The notes beneath the pieces are model-generated. The model worked only from the letters and a program-made list of their open reading frames with translations. It did not search any database and was not told where the DNA came from. From JAPLNB01 sp964451955 (GTDB lineage Bacteria; Planctomycetota; Phycisphaerae; Tepidisphaerales; Tepidisphaeraceae): DNA of 64,000 bases. The stretch spans positions 23,778 to 87,777 of the forward strand of contig CAYVKG010000006.1 in NCBI GenBank assembly GCA_964451955.1. Reading direction: 5' to 3'. The position numbers were made by a program, and so were the translations under genes. Positions 1-9,122 of this stretch are shown here, in pieces; position 1 is the stretch's first letter, and each line of letters begins with the position of its first letter.

Positions 1-167
1 ATGGAGGCGATGGCGATGGCGACGCCGAGGAAGGGGATGGTGACCTGGAAGAGTGCGCGGGTCTTGGTTTCGGCGTACCAGATGACGAAGGCGGTGACGG
101 CGATGGGGATGACGGCGAAGATGCCGGCGAGGAACGTATTGCGGAAGTGGTTTTTGAGTTGAGTCAT
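1..167 (-). CDS. DUF502-like membrane protein, N-terminal part (cut by window start)
   Basis: The reverse strand from an ATG at 167 reads into the window edge, giving about 55 residues that begin MTQLKNHFRNTFLAG. One long hydrophobic segment (about residues 12-30, FLAGIFAVIPIAVTAFVIWY) is followed by a second starting near residue 42. The pattern of a short basic N-terminus and then an 'FLAG-hydrophobic-P' membrane segment is that of DUF502 family integral membrane proteins, whose function is not known. It lies upstream of nothing else on this strand here; the TMTC-like gene behind it ends 33 bases away in the same direction, so the two may be co-transcribed. The family call rests on a short N-terminus only. 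Confidence 0.6.
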   Translation of the reverse strand, partial: MTQLKNHFRNTFLAGIFAVIPIAVTAFVIWYAETKTRALFQVTIPFLGVAIAIAS

Positions 168-200
168 AGTTGGCATCCGAGAAAGAGACTGGCGCGAATC

Positions 201-1850
201 CTATTTTTCTGTTGTGGGTTGTTTCATTTGCAGGGCTTTGGCGAGGTTGGCTTTAGCGGGGGTGTAATCGGGGTCGATGGCGAGTGCGGCGTGGAACTGG
301 GCGATCGCGGCGTCGAGGTGGCCGAGGGTGCCGAGCATGCTGCCGAGGCTGGTGTGGAGTTGGGGAGAGTTGGGGTGGAGTTGGAGGGCGTGGCGGAAGT
401 GGATAGCGGCCTGTTGGAACTGGCGGCGGAGTTTATAGGCGAGTGCGAGGTTGTTGTGGACTTGCCAGTCGTTGGGGTTGGTCTGGAGTGCGCGGAGATA
501 GAGGTAGATGGCGTGGGAGGCGAATCGTTCGGCGTCTTGGTTGTTTCCCTGTTGTTGGGCGTTGGCGGCGGCGTTGGAGCGCAGGTTGCCGAGGTTGACA
601 TTTGCGGCGAGGCTGTTGGGGTTGACGCGGAGGGTGTGGGTGAAGAGGGACTCGGAGTTTTGCCAGATGAGGCACTGCTTGAAGCTGAGGGTGGCGGCGA
701 GGAGGAGAGCGGCGGAGACGGCGGCGGTGATGCGGGGGCCTGCCCGGTGGTGGACGAAGGCGGCGAGGAGGAGAGCGGGTGCGAGCATAGCGAAGTAGAG
801 GTAGTGATCGGCGGTGGTGGAGTAGCTTTGGAAGTCGAAGGAGACGAAGCCGAGGGCGGGAAGGAGGGAGGTGACGAAGAGGCAGAGGGAGGCGGCGAAG
901 AAGCCGGGGCCGAGTTTGAGGAGGAGTGCGGCGAGGGCGGCGGGGATGATCCAGGCGACGTAGAGATGCCAGGAGGAGCAGAGCCACTGTGGGGATCGGC
1001 CGTAGTCGATGGCGAGGGAGAAGGGTGCGACGAGTTGGCGGAGGTAGAAGGTGAGGGCGTCGGCGGCGATGAGGGGGCGTTGCCAGAGGGCGGGTTTGAA
1101 GGTGAGAGAATGGGCGGGCTGGACGAGGGTGGTGGTGATGACGATGGGGAGGGTGAGGAGGAGGCCGATGGCGATGACGGGGAGGATTTGGCGGGCATGG
1201 CGGCGGAGGATGAGCCAGTCGAGGGTAGCGGCGACGAGAGGGATGACGATGGCGGAGGGTTTGGCGAGCATTGCGAGCAGGAAGGCGGCGGTGGCAGTGG
1301 CGAGGGCGAGTCGGGGGTGGGAAGGAGCGGGCGAGCGGGCGAAGAGGAGGTAATTCCAGAGGGCGTAGAGGCCGAGGAGTCCTGCGAGGAGGTCTTTTGT
1401 TCCGGAGGCCCAGGCGACGGATTCGACTTGGACGGGGTGGAGGGCGAAAGCGAGGGCGCCGGCGCAGCTGGCGAAGGTTGAGGGCACGAGAGACCGCAGG
1501 ATGGCATAGACAAGGAGGGAGCTGAGGATGTGGAGGAAGACGTTGAGGGCGTGGAAGGCATAGGAGTTGAGCTCGTAGGCGTGGGGAGCAGGAGGCAGGG
1601 GGGTGCGAGCGGCGATAGCGACGGCGGACCAGAGGGAGTAGGTTGCGGGGATGTACAGGTCCTTGTAGGGGTTTGCCCAGAACCAGGCGACGTTGTGGAG
1701 GGTGGGGGGATTGAGTCTGGGATTGGAGGTGAAATTGTGGGTATCGTCCCAAGCGACGAATTCGGCTTGAAAGGCGGGGGAGAAGACGAGCAAGATGGCG
1801 GCGGCGATGAGGAAGCGAGGCCATTGGTGCATGGCTGACCGACGTGGCAT
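201..1850 (-). CDS. TMTC-like polytopic membrane protein with C-terminal TPR repeats
   Basis: A 549-residue protein. Residues 10-30 are a signal-anchor, followed by the motif FVAWDDTHNF, which resembles the acidic loop after the first membrane segment in GT-C protein O-mannosyltransferases and TMTC proteins. About nine to eleven further hydrophobic helices run to residue 390. The C-terminus (about 405-540) has at least three TPR units, for example around WQVHNNLALAYKLRRQFQQA and LHTSLGSMLGTLGHLDAA. The architecture suggests a lipid-linked sugar glycosyltransferase whose TPR part faces the periplasm; the substrate is unknown. An alternative ATG at 1832 (MHQW...) would remove six residues; neither start has a clear ribosome site. 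The coding strand is extremely C-rich because of the regional skew. Confidence 0.75.
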   Translation of the reverse strand: MPRRSAMHQWPRFLIAAAILLVFSPAFQAEFVAWDDTHNFTSNPRLNPPTLHNVAWFWANPYKDLYIPATYSLWSAVAIAARTPLPPAPHAYELNSYAFHALNVFLHILSSLLVYAILRSLVPSTFASCAGALAFALHPVQVESVAWASGTKDLLAGLLGLYALWNYLLFARSPAPSHPRLALATATAAFLLAMLAKPSAIVIPLVAATLDWLILRRHARQILPVIAIGLLLTLPIVITTTLVQPAHSLTFKPALWQRPLIAADALTFYLRQLVAPFSLAIDYGRSPQWLCSSWHLYVAWIIPAALAALLLKLGPGFFAASLCLFVTSLLPALGFVSFDFQSYSTTADHYLYFAMLAPALLLAAFVHHRAGPRITAAVSAALLLAATLSFKQCLIWQNSESLFTHTLRVNPNSLAANVNLGNLRSNAAANAQQQGNNQDAERFASHAIYLYLRALQTNPNDWQVHNNLALAYKLRRQFQQAAIHFRHALQLHPNSPQLHTSLGSMLGTLGHLDAAIAQFHAALAIDPDYTPAKANLAKALQMKQPTTEK

Positions 1851-2178
1851 GGGAGCAGTTGATCGTAAGGATCTGGTTGGGTCAATTGGCGGGGTACGGA
1901 TTTTGGGGACAAAGGAGTGATTGGACTGGTGATTGGGAGGCGTTGGGGGTGTTTTGGGGGTGGAGGGCCGATAACCTTTTTAGCGATGGAATGGGTCGCT
2001 TTTTTTTGAATGGGGCAATTCGATAGCGTCCGAGTAGCAAATGCCGATATACTGCGTGGTCATCACGGGCCGTAGGACCGTGGCGGTGTTATAGTAGGCA
2101 TTCGTAAGAAGGATCCTTGGGCTGTTTTTGGCGATCCGGAGGGCTGTTGGGTTCTGCGGATCGAGATAGGAGACTGGC
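1851..2178. other. Divergent intergenic region, no gene seen
   Basis: This 328-base gap separates the divergently read TMTC-like gene and the FG-GAP gene and must hold promoters for both. Short ORFs here have no recognisable protein features. A ribosome site (AGGAG, 6 bases before the ATG at 2179) lies at its right end. A TATAGT element occurs near 2088 but without a convincing -35 partner, so I do not call a promoter. Confidence 0.5.
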
Positions 2179-5100
2179 ATGCGTCGGCGCACGAAGAATA
2201 GGTCCGGACGACGGGCATTGGCGGAGTTGTTGGAGGGGCGGATGCTGTTGACCGCTTCGGCCTTCTTCGCGGACAAGGTGGACTACGGGACGGGGAGCGA
2301 CCCGACGGCGGCGATTTCGGCGGACTTCAATGGTGACGGTTTGGCGGACGTAGCCGTGGCGAATTTCGGCGCGAACAGCGTGAGCGTGCTGCTGAACAGC
2401 GGGAAAGGGGCATTTGCGGCGAAGGTGGACTACGGGGTGGGGAGCGGCCCGACGTCGGTGGGTTCAGGGGACTTCAACGCGGATGGTTACGCTGATCTTG
2501 TTGTTGGGAACAGCAGCAGCAGTACGGTGAGCGTGCTGATGAACAACGGGAACGGGACGTTTGCGGCGAAGGTGGATTACGCCACCGGGTTTTTCCCGAC
2601 GTCGGTTGTGGCGGCGGATGTGAACGCGGACGGCAAGGCAGATCTGGCAGTGACGAGCTACGGCACGCACGTGGTGAGCGTGCTGATAAACAATGGGGGC
2701 GGGACGTTTGCCGCGGCGGTGGAGTATGGTACGGGGACCAATCCGGTCTCCGTGACATCGGGCGATTACAATGGGGACGGCAAGAATGATCTTGCGGTTG
2801 TCAACAGCAGCGCCAACACGGTGAGCGTGCTGATGAACAATGGGAACGGGACGTTTGCGACGAAGGTGGACTACGCGACGGGGACGAATCCGCATTCCAT
2901 AACATCGGCGGACTACAACGGGGACGGGAAGAGCGATCTGGCGGTGGTGAACAGCGGCAGCAGCAAATTCAGCGTGTTGTTGAACAATGGTAATGGCACG
3001 TTTGCGACGAAGGTGGACTATGCTTCGGGGCCGGCTCCGGATTCGATTGCGACGGGCGATTTCAACGGAGACGGGCGGGCAGACCTGGCGGTGACGAGCC
3101 AGCCGGACGAGGCGGTGAGGGTGTTTTTGAACAATGGGAGCGGCGTGTTTGGGGAGGGGGATGCGCACGGTACGGGACGCGATCCGAATTTAGTCGCAGT
3201 GGCGGACTACAATGGGGACGGCAAGAGTGATCTGGCGGTGGCGAACTGGTCGAGCGACTCGGTGAGCGTGTTGTTGTCATTGAGCACGTTTGGCCTGGCG
3301 GCGAAGGCGGACTACGGGACGGGAGATGGTCCGCAGGCGGTGGGTTTGGCGGACCTGGATGGGGACGGGAGTGCGGATTTAGCGATTGCGAACTACAACG
3401 CGAGCACGCTGAGCGTGTTGTTGAACAACGGGGACGGGACGTATGGGACGAAGGTGGATTATGCGACGGGAACGAATCCGCTGTCGGTGGCAACGGCGGA
3501 CTTCAACGGGGACGGGAAGTCGGACGTTGCGGTGGCGAACTGGGGAACGGGGAACATCAGCGTGTTCATGAACAATGGGGATGGGACGCTGAGCGCGAAG
3601 GTGAATTACGCAAGCGGCGGCCGGCCGTCCTGGGTTGTTACCGGGGATTTCAACCGTGACGGCAAGCCGGATTTGGCGGTGACCAATTTTGACGCGCAGT
3701 CGGTGAGCGTGCTGGTGAACAACGGGGACGGGACATTTGCCAGCGCGGTGGACTACGCGGTGGGAGAGGGGCCGATTTCAGTGGCGACGGCCGATTTGAA
3801 TGGAGACGGCAAGGCGGACCTTGTGGCTGCCAACTGGGGCACGAACAACGTGAGCGTGCTGCTGAGCAACGGGAACGGGACGTTTGTCGCGAAGACGGAT
3901 TACGCAGCGGGTCTGAATCCGCGGTCGATTGTCGTTGCGGACTTCGACGGGGACGGGAAGGCGGACTTGGGGGTGGGGAACTACGGCAGTTACACGGTGA
4001 GTGTTCTGAAGAACAACGGGGACGGGACGTTCGGCGGCAAGGTCGATTATGCGACGACGGGTTCGCCGTACTCGGTAGCGGCGGCGGACTTTAACTCGGA
4101 TGGACGGGTGGACCTGGCGGTGGCGAATTCGAGCAGCACGGCGAGCATTCTGTTGAACAATGGGGACGGCACGTTTGGGGCGAGGATCGACCATGCGACG
4201 GGGATTCCGCTGTCGACGGCGGCTGCGGATGTGGACGGGGACGGGTTGATGGACCTGATCGTGACGGACGCGGGTGGGGACGCGGTGAGCGTTTTGATGA
4301 ACCAGAGCACGACAGTGACGATCGAGCAAGCGACGGGGCAGAGCGATCCGAGCTACAACTCGTCGGTCCATTTCACGGTTGTGTTCAGCGATGAGGTGAC
4401 GGGATTCACGGGGGAGGACGTGACGATCAGCGGTACGGCGGGCGCGACGACGGCGACGGTGACGGGGAGCGGGACGACGTATGATGTTGAGGTGACGGGG
4501 ATGGTGGGAAGCGGGACGGTGGTTGTGAGCATTGGGGATTACAAAGCGGAGAACGGGGCTGGTTTGTGGAACCTGCCATCGACGAGCACGGACAACAGCG
4601 TCACGTACTTGAAGCGAGCCGTCTTGACGACCCCGCCGCTTTCCGGCGCGTCGGTTAATCGGAATCAGCCGTATCGGATTGAGTGGACGGGTGGGGAGCC
4701 TGCGGCGGCGATGCAGATCTGGTTGGTGACGTCGAAGACGGCGACGAAGCTGGTGGATGCGGCTCCTGCTTCGCAGGGGTATTACGACTGGGATACCAGC
4801 GGCGTAGCGGATGGGTGGTACTGCTTCGGCATTTGGGTGAATTCGGGGATTGGGGGGTCGTGGTATTACATAGCGAGTCCGGGGTGGGTGCACGTGGTGA
4901 ACCATGCACCGACGATCGCTCTGACGAGTCCGGCGGTGGCGACGGAGATCACGCGAGGGCAGTCGTACTCGATCAACTGGGACGCGTTTGATGCGGACGG
5001 GGATCCGTTGCACCTGGCTTTGTGGGCGTACAGCAAGGCCACCGGGTGGTTTATTCCGCCGGGGGCGGAGTGGTTGGACGCGTCGCTGGGGACGTTCTCC

Positions 5101-5538
5101 TGGTCGACGGCGGGAGTGACGACGGGATGGTATTGCTTCAATGCGAACGTGTGGGACGGGAGTGTTGGGGCGAGCGGGAAGAGCCCGGACTGGTTGAATG
5201 TGAAGATGGAACCGCCGACGTTCAGTTTCCTGACGCCGACGAACGGGCAGGAGTCGCCGTTCGGGTCCAATTTCGTGTTGCAATGGCAGGCGACGGTGCC
5301 GCCGGAGCATGCGAGCACGGCAACGGTGAATCTGTGGTCGTGCTATCTGGACTGGAAAGACGGGAACAAGCCGGTGTGGCAGCAGATCGCGACGGGGTTG
5401 AGCCCGGCAGCGGGTCAATACTCGTGGAGCACATCGGGTTTGGACTCGAGCTATCGGTGGTACACGTTTGCGGCGTGGATTGGATACGGAAGCACGTGGC
5501 TGAACGTTGGCAGCCCGAATTGGCTGCATCTGACGTAA
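2179..5538 (+). CDS. Large FG-GAP/VCBS repeat surface protein with planctomycete-type N-terminal motif
   Basis: A 1119-residue exported protein. The N-terminus is basic (MRRRTKNRSGRRALAELL) followed by LEGRMLLTASAFF, matching the LExRxLLS/T-type motif seen at the start of many planctomycete surface proteins. Residues about 33-718 contain 14 imperfect repeats of about 49 residues, each with a VDYxTGxxP opening and a calcium-loop-like D-x-N-G-D-G-K-x-D segment, as in FG-GAP/integrin-alpha-like beta-propeller blades. Residues about 720-815 form an Ig/Bap-like domain (FTGEDVTISGTAGA). The C-terminus (about 820-1119) has three Trp/Tyr-rich repeats of about 100 residues ending in S-P-x-W-L-x-V/L, which I cannot assign to a named family. 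A ribosome site AGGAG sits 6 bases before the start. A strong terminator follows. Likely role: adhesion or calcium-stabilised extracellular structure (inference). Confidence 0.85.
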   Translation: MRRRTKNRSGRRALAELLEGRMLLTASAFFADKVDYGTGSDPTAAISADFNGDGLADVAVANFGANSVSVLLNSGKGAFAAKVDYGVGSGPTSVGSGDFNADGYADLVVGNSSSSTVSVLMNNGNGTFAAKVDYATGFFPTSVVAADVNADGKADLAVTSYGTHVVSVLINNGGGTFAAAVEYGTGTNPVSVTSGDYNGDGKNDLAVVNSSANTVSVLMNNGNGTFATKVDYATGTNPHSITSADYNGDGKSDLAVVNSGSSKFSVLLNNGNGTFATKVDYASGPAPDSIATGDFNGDGRADLAVTSQPDEAVRVFLNNGSGVFGEGDAHGTGRDPNLVAVADYNGDGKSDLAVANWSSDSVSVLLSLSTFGLAAKADYGTGDGPQAVGLADLDGDGSADLAIANYNASTLSVLLNNGDGTYGTKVDYATGTNPLSVATADFNGDGKSDVAVANWGTGNISVFMNNGDGTLSAKVNYASGGRPSWVVTGDFNRDGKPDLAVTNFDAQSVSVLVNNGDGTFASAVDYAVGEGPISVATADLNGDGKADLVAANWGTNNVSVLLSNGNGTFVAKTDYAAGLNPRSIVVADFDGDGKADLGVGNYGSYTVSVLKNNGDGTFGGKVDYATTGSPYSVAAADFNSDGRVDLAVANSSSTASILLNNGDGTFGARIDHATGIPLSTAAADVDGDGLMDLIVTDAGGDAVSVLMNQSTTVTIEQATGQSDPSYNSSVHFTVVFSDEVTGFTGEDVTISGTAGATTATVTGSGTTYDVEVTGMVGSGTVVVSIGDYKAENGAGLWNLPSTSTDNSVTYLKRAVLTTPPLSGASVNRNQPYRIEWTGGEPAAAMQIWLVTSKTATKLVDAAPASQGYYDWDTSGVADGWYCFGIWVNSGIGGSWYYIASPGWVHVVNHAPTIALTSPAVATEITRGQSYSINWDAFDADGDPLHLALWAYSKATGWFIPPGAEWLDASLGTFSWSTAGVTTGWYCFNANVWDGSVGASGKSPDWLNVKMEPPTFSFLTPTNGQESPFGSNFVLQWQATVPPEHASTATVNLWSCYLDWKDGNKPVWQQIATGLSPAAGQYSWSTSGLDSSYRWYTFAAWIGYGSTWLNVGSPNWLHLT

Positions 5539-5561
5539 TAAGGGAGAGGTGATTGCAAGGG

Positions 5562-5594
5562 CGCGGCTGCGCGAAAGCGTGGCCGCGTTTTTTT
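5562..5594 (+). terminator. Rho-independent terminator after the FG-GAP gene
   Basis: An 11-bp stem, CGCGGCTGCGC paired with GCGTGGCCGCG, with a GAAA tetraloop and followed by seven T residues. It begins 23 bases after the stop of the FG-GAP gene and runs into the 3' end of the converging glycosidase gene. Confidence 0.85.
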
Positions 5595-7020
5595 ATTTGA
5601 GGCGTTGACCTGGAGGGGGGTAGTTCTTGGCGGGGTCGTCGAGGACGAGGACCCAGTCGAGGAATTCGCCGGGGTCTGGTGGGGTGAACAGTCGGTTGGC
5701 GGTGGTGGGGAATTCGCCGATGAGCGTGGACTGGCCGTTGCGGGGGTTGAACCACCAGGCTTTGGCAGAGGGGGCTTTGATGGAGGCCATGCGGACGGAG
5801 AAGGGTCGTCCGACGGGCGCGTAGATGAAGGCGTAGGATCCGGCTTCATCGCGGGAGGCGACGAAGCGGTAGCGGCCTGCGCCGGGGACGGAAGTTGGGA
5901 CGGGGTCGGAGACGATGATGGAGTCATCGGGGACGCGGGAGAGGAAGGGGCGGGATTCGATGAGGTATCGGCCGAATTGCATTTGGGCGGCGCCGGGCTG
6001 GTTGATGGCGTCGTACCAGGGCAGGAGGGGGTTGTTGATGGGAGGTCGTCCTGGGGCCCACATTTGCCAGACGGAGTGGTGGCCGTAGGTGTGGCCGCAG
6101 GCGCCGGAGAAGAGGTCCCAGTAGAGGGGACGTCGGACGTCGGCGGCGATGGAGTGTCCGAGGTTGTTGGCGTTGAAGGAGACGGGGTGGTCTTCGTAGA
6201 CGGGTTCGCCGTCGAGGACGGGTTTGACGGGTGAGAGTTTGTAGTCGGCGAGGGTGTTGGAATAGCGGCCTGTGAATTCGGTGACGTGGCCGTTTTGCCG
6301 CATGTTGAAATCGAGCCAGTCGTCGTTGTGGAACCACTTGGATGACCCGGAGCCACCTGGGGGGTGGAAGGTGATGAGTTGGGAGGTGCCGGCGTTCTTG
6401 ATGGCGCGGGCCATAGCGCGGATGATCTGTTTTTGGTTGTCGTTGTCGACGGAGCGATCGCCGCCGAGGATCCAGATGATGGCTTTGTTTTTGTAGCGAT
6501 TTGCGAGGAATTGGGCGTAGGTTTCGGCATTTTGGGGGTTGAAGAGGGGTTTGCCATCCTTGATGTTGTCGTGCCAGAAGCGTCCCCAGGTTGGGAGGAA
6601 ACCGACGTAGATGCCGAGGGAGTTGGCCTTATTGATGATGAAGTCGACGTGTTGGAAGTATTGTTCGTTGGGTTTGGTGGGGTCGAGGTCGATGAGGGGG
6701 AGGTGGCCGTAGGGGTTTGGGGCGGAGTGGCCGTCGAGTTCAGCCAGGGCCACGGCCTGGACGGCGGTGAAGCCGAGCTTGGCGCGGTTTTCGAGGTACT
6801 TGGTTGCCTCTTCGCGGTTGAGGCGGTGGAAGAGTTCCCAGGCGGTGTCGGCGAGGTAGAAGAAGGGTTTGCCGTCGGCGGTGACGAGGAAGCGGTGATT
6901 ATCGGAGATTTTGAGTGGTGGGTTGTCGGCGAGGGCGATTGTGGGGAAGAGGAGCAGAAGGAGGGATAGCGACGAAGCAACAGAGCGAAGGAGCGACGAA
7001 AGGGGGAGGTGTCGTGGCAT
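5593..7020 (-). CDS. DUF4038 (GH140 apiosidase-like) glycoside hydrolase with C-terminal collagen-binding-like domain
   Basis: About 475 residues from the ATG at 7020. A signal peptide (LSLLLLLFPTIALA) is followed by a DUF4038 TIM barrel that opens with the family's usual NHRFLVTADGKPFFYLADTAWELFHR. WGRFWHDN and WILGGDRS match barrel-strand ends that carry the active-site acids in related GH140 enzymes. The C-terminal about 90 residues (YRFVASRDEAGSYAFIY... to the end) match the small beta domain often named 'putative collagen-binding domain of a collagenase'. GH140 members remove apiose from rhamnogalacturonan-II; the substrate here is inferred. I chose the internal ATG because AGGA lies about 10 bases before it and it places the signal peptide at the N-terminus; an ATG at 7068 would add 16 residues without signal character. 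Confidence 0.8.
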   Translation of the reverse strand: MPRHLPLSSLLRSVASSLSLLLLLFPTIALADNPPLKISDNHRFLVTADGKPFFYLADTAWELFHRLNREEATKYLENRAKLGFTAVQAVALAELDGHSAPNPYGHLPLIDLDPTKPNEQYFQHVDFIINKANSLGIYVGFLPTWGRFWHDNIKDGKPLFNPQNAETYAQFLANRYKNKAIIWILGGDRSVDNDNQKQIIRAMARAIKNAGTSQLITFHPPGGSGSSKWFHNDDWLDFNMRQNGHVTEFTGRYSNTLADYKLSPVKPVLDGEPVYEDHPVSFNANNLGHSIAADVRRPLYWDLFSGACGHTYGHHSVWQMWAPGRPPINNPLLPWYDAINQPGAAQMQFGRYLIESRPFLSRVPDDSIIVSDPVPTSVPGAGRYRFVASRDEAGSYAFIYAPVGRPFSVRMASIKAPSAKAWWFNPRNGQSTLIGEFPTTANRLFTPPDPGEFLDWVLVLDDPAKNYPPPGQRLK

Positions 7021-7125
7021 TGTTGAGTTTGTCCTATTGTCTGATGTGTTGGCGTTGCACTTTCCCATTGGCCCTCTCGCGGCGTACCGGGGGGGCAGGT
7101 TGGCGCGTGGGCGTACAAGCCCATG

Positions 7126-8796
7126 CTACTCTGTCAGGATTTTGATTTCGGCCCAGTGCGCGGCTTCGTAGGCCCAACCTGATGGTTGGTTGAGGAGTTC
7201 GATTTTGACGGACTTGCCGGCGTAGTCGGAGAGGTCGATGTTCTGGGTGAGCCAGTGGTTGGTGGCGGTTTTTGCGCTGACGGAGGTTTTGAGGATTTGC
7301 TTGCCGTCGATGCGGATGATGAGGTCAAAATCGCCCTGGGGGTCGTGACCGACGATGAAGTGGAGGGTGGATTTCTTGCCTGGGGGGATGGCGATGGTGT
7401 TGACGAGTGAGCAGGCGGTTTGGGGGTCGAGGGGGTGGGTGACGAGGACATTCTTCTTACCGGCCCAGTCGGGGCGGAGTCCGGGGTCCATGTCGGAGCC
7501 GCAGTTATTGACTTTCCATCCTGGGGCGAGTTTGGTGAGGGCATCCTGAACTTTCTTGGGGGAGACGGAGGCGGTGATCTGGGCCATTTCGGCTTCGGTG
7601 AAGCGGGTTTCGAGGGCTGGTCCAGGGTTCCAGCTCAGTTCGAGTTTTGAGGGTTGGACGGGTTTGACGGGGATGATGAAGATTTCGTCGCCGTTGGGGT
7701 CTTTTTCGATGCGGCCGCCGTATTTGACGACGACCTGACGGGCGAGTTTTTCGCAGACGTCGATGAGTTTGGGGAAGTTGTAGGCGGTGTGTGAGAAGAC
7801 TTTGGTTTCGTCGAGTTCTTTGGAGAATCGTTCGGGGAGTTTGGAGAAGGGGATGGTGGTGAAGAGGACGCCTGCGGAGGAGGAGGGGTTGCAATCGGAG
7901 TCTTGTCCGCCGCGGCAGGAGATGATGATGGTCTGGTCGAGGTCGCGTTTACCGTAGAGGAGTCCGAGGAGGACGTAGGCGCCGTTGATTTTGCAGTCGA
8001 TGCCGCCGTTGGAAGCTTTCTGGTATTCGGGGTTGTTGCGGTACTTTTGCTGGCAGAGGTTCCAGGTTTTTTGCCAGTCGTCGGGTTGGGCTTTGAACCA
8101 GGCGAGCATATCGCGGACCATTTCGGCGTATTGGGATTGGGTTGGGATGGAGGGGAGGGCCAATTCGACGATGGTGACGGGGTCGGATTGGAAGAAGGCG
8201 TGGGCGTACATAGCGCCCATGAATTGTCCGGCGTACATGCCGTCGCCGTAGTTCATGAGTCGGCCGAACTTTTCGCCGAGGTCGACGGCTGCCTGGGGGA
8301 TGCCTGGGGCGATGAGGCCGGAGTAGTCGGCTTCGATTTGATAGTCGATGTCATTGGGGCACTTGTTGAACTTGGGGTGGCCGGAGTCGGGGGGAGCGAT
8401 TCCGCGGCGGAGGTTAGTGCGGCCGGCGTTGTTAGCGCACCAGAGGGGGTATCCGGAGTTGGCGAAGTCGATGCCGGCCTGTCGGATGGAGCAATCGAGG
8501 CCGTATTGTTCCATGGTTCGGATGAAGGTCATTTCGACGTAGAGGTCATCCTGGCCGAAGGCGTCGTTGATCATGGAGGGTTTCCATGAGGGGAGTTTGT
8601 CGGCGGGGATGATCTGGTCTTTCCAGCGGAATTCGGTGGGTGCGCCCCAGCAGACGCCGGCGATTTGTCCTATCCAGCCGGACTTCATTTTGTCGCGGTA
8701 TTCTTTGACGGGCAGTCGCAGCTCGGTTTGTGCGGCGTGGAGGAAGGAGTTGAGGGACAGGAGATTGATAAGAGCGAAAAGGAGATAGTTTTTCAT
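7126..8796 (-). CDS. Exported ADP-ribosylglycohydrolase family protein
   Basis: A 556-residue protein with signal peptide (LLFALINLLSLNSFLHAAQ). The core (about 35-330) matches the ADP-ribosyl-glycohydrolase (DraG/ARH) fold: KSGWIGQIAGVCWGAPTEF near the start, an acidic GQDDLYVEMTF in the first metal-ligand region, and CRGGQDSDCNPSSSAG as the second metal-binding motif (family consensus GGDTDTNAA). The C-terminal about 200 residues resemble a carbohydrate-binding jelly-roll (LIIRIDGKQIL...WAEIKIL). In planctomycetes and Bacteroidetes such exported proteins often sit with glycosidases, so the real substrate may be a glycan conjugate rather than ADP-ribosylated protein. The next gene in the same direction, the DUF4038 enzyme, starts about 105 bases downstream. 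Confidence 0.85.
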   Translation of the reverse strand: MKNYLLFALINLLSLNSFLHAAQTELRLPVKEYRDKMKSGWIGQIAGVCWGAPTEFRWKDQIIPADKLPSWKPSMINDAFGQDDLYVEMTFIRTMEQYGLDCSIRQAGIDFANSGYPLWCANNAGRTNLRRGIAPPDSGHPKFNKCPNDIDYQIEADYSGLIAPGIPQAAVDLGEKFGRLMNYGDGMYAGQFMGAMYAHAFFQSDPVTIVELALPSIPTQSQYAEMVRDMLAWFKAQPDDWQKTWNLCQQKYRNNPEYQKASNGGIDCKINGAYVLLGLLYGKRDLDQTIIISCRGGQDSDCNPSSSAGVLFTTIPFSKLPERFSKELDETKVFSHTAYNFPKLIDVCEKLARQVVVKYGGRIEKDPNGDEIFIIPVKPVQPSKLELSWNPGPALETRFTEAEMAQITASVSPKKVQDALTKLAPGWKVNNCGSDMDPGLRPDWAGKKNVLVTHPLDPQTACSLVNTIAIPPGKKSTLHFIVGHDPQGDFDLIIRIDGKQILKTSVSAKTATNHWLTQNIDLSDYAGKSVKIELLNQPSGWAYEAAHWAEIKILTE

Positions 8797-9122
8797 ATGA
8801 TGCGACCTTGTTTGTGGATGTTCTTTAGTACCGGGGAGGAGGACTGGGGTTGAAACGGGGGTGTGCAGTGGGTGGTCCTTTCGTCCCGGGGCGCGGGCGG
8901 GGGGTGCACCGGGGGGTGTGCTGGGGGGGGCGCCGGGGGGGGGGTCCGGGGGGGGGGTGCTGAGGCGGCGGCTGGGCTGTAACCGGGTCGGATGGAGGGG
9001 CGTATAGGAGGTTGTTGTTGCACGTGTGGCGTGATGTGAAGAGAGGGATAACAGGTTGGAGAAGTCTGTTCGGTCAGGTGAGGCATACGGGGCGTTGCCT
9101 GGCGGTTTTTCAGAGGTGTATC
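8797..9122. other. Divergent intergenic region dominated by long G tracts
   Basis: This 326-base gap lies between the divergent ADP-ribosylglycohydrolase and the secreted-protein gene. Its middle (8888-8957) is a run of G tracts of 6, 6, 8, 10 and 10 bases. No coding potential is convincing. The right end holds the ribosome site GAGGTG just before the ATG at 9123. Confidence 0.6.
8888..8957 (+). repeat. Poly-G tract cluster, potential G-quadruplex
   Basis: The G runs are 8888-8891 (4), 8899-8904 (6), 8911-8916 (6), 8923-8930 (8), 8935-8944 (10) and 8948-8957 (10), with short spacers of 2-6 bases between the last ones. This is more than enough for intramolecular G-quadruplexes on the + strand. 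It also makes the exact run lengths doubtful as sequence. Confidence 0.8.

Noticed and set aside
147..1481. Long forward ORF of 444 residues opposite the TMTC-like gene
   Set aside because: Composition is almost only G, E, V, D and A, without a known fold; it is the mirror of the strongly C-rich coding strand of the real gene.
5451..7124. Reverse ORF of 557 residues in another frame of the DUF4038 gene
   Set aside because: Very Ser/Pro/Thr-rich with no domain; the neighbouring frame encodes a clear signal peptide and glycosidase.
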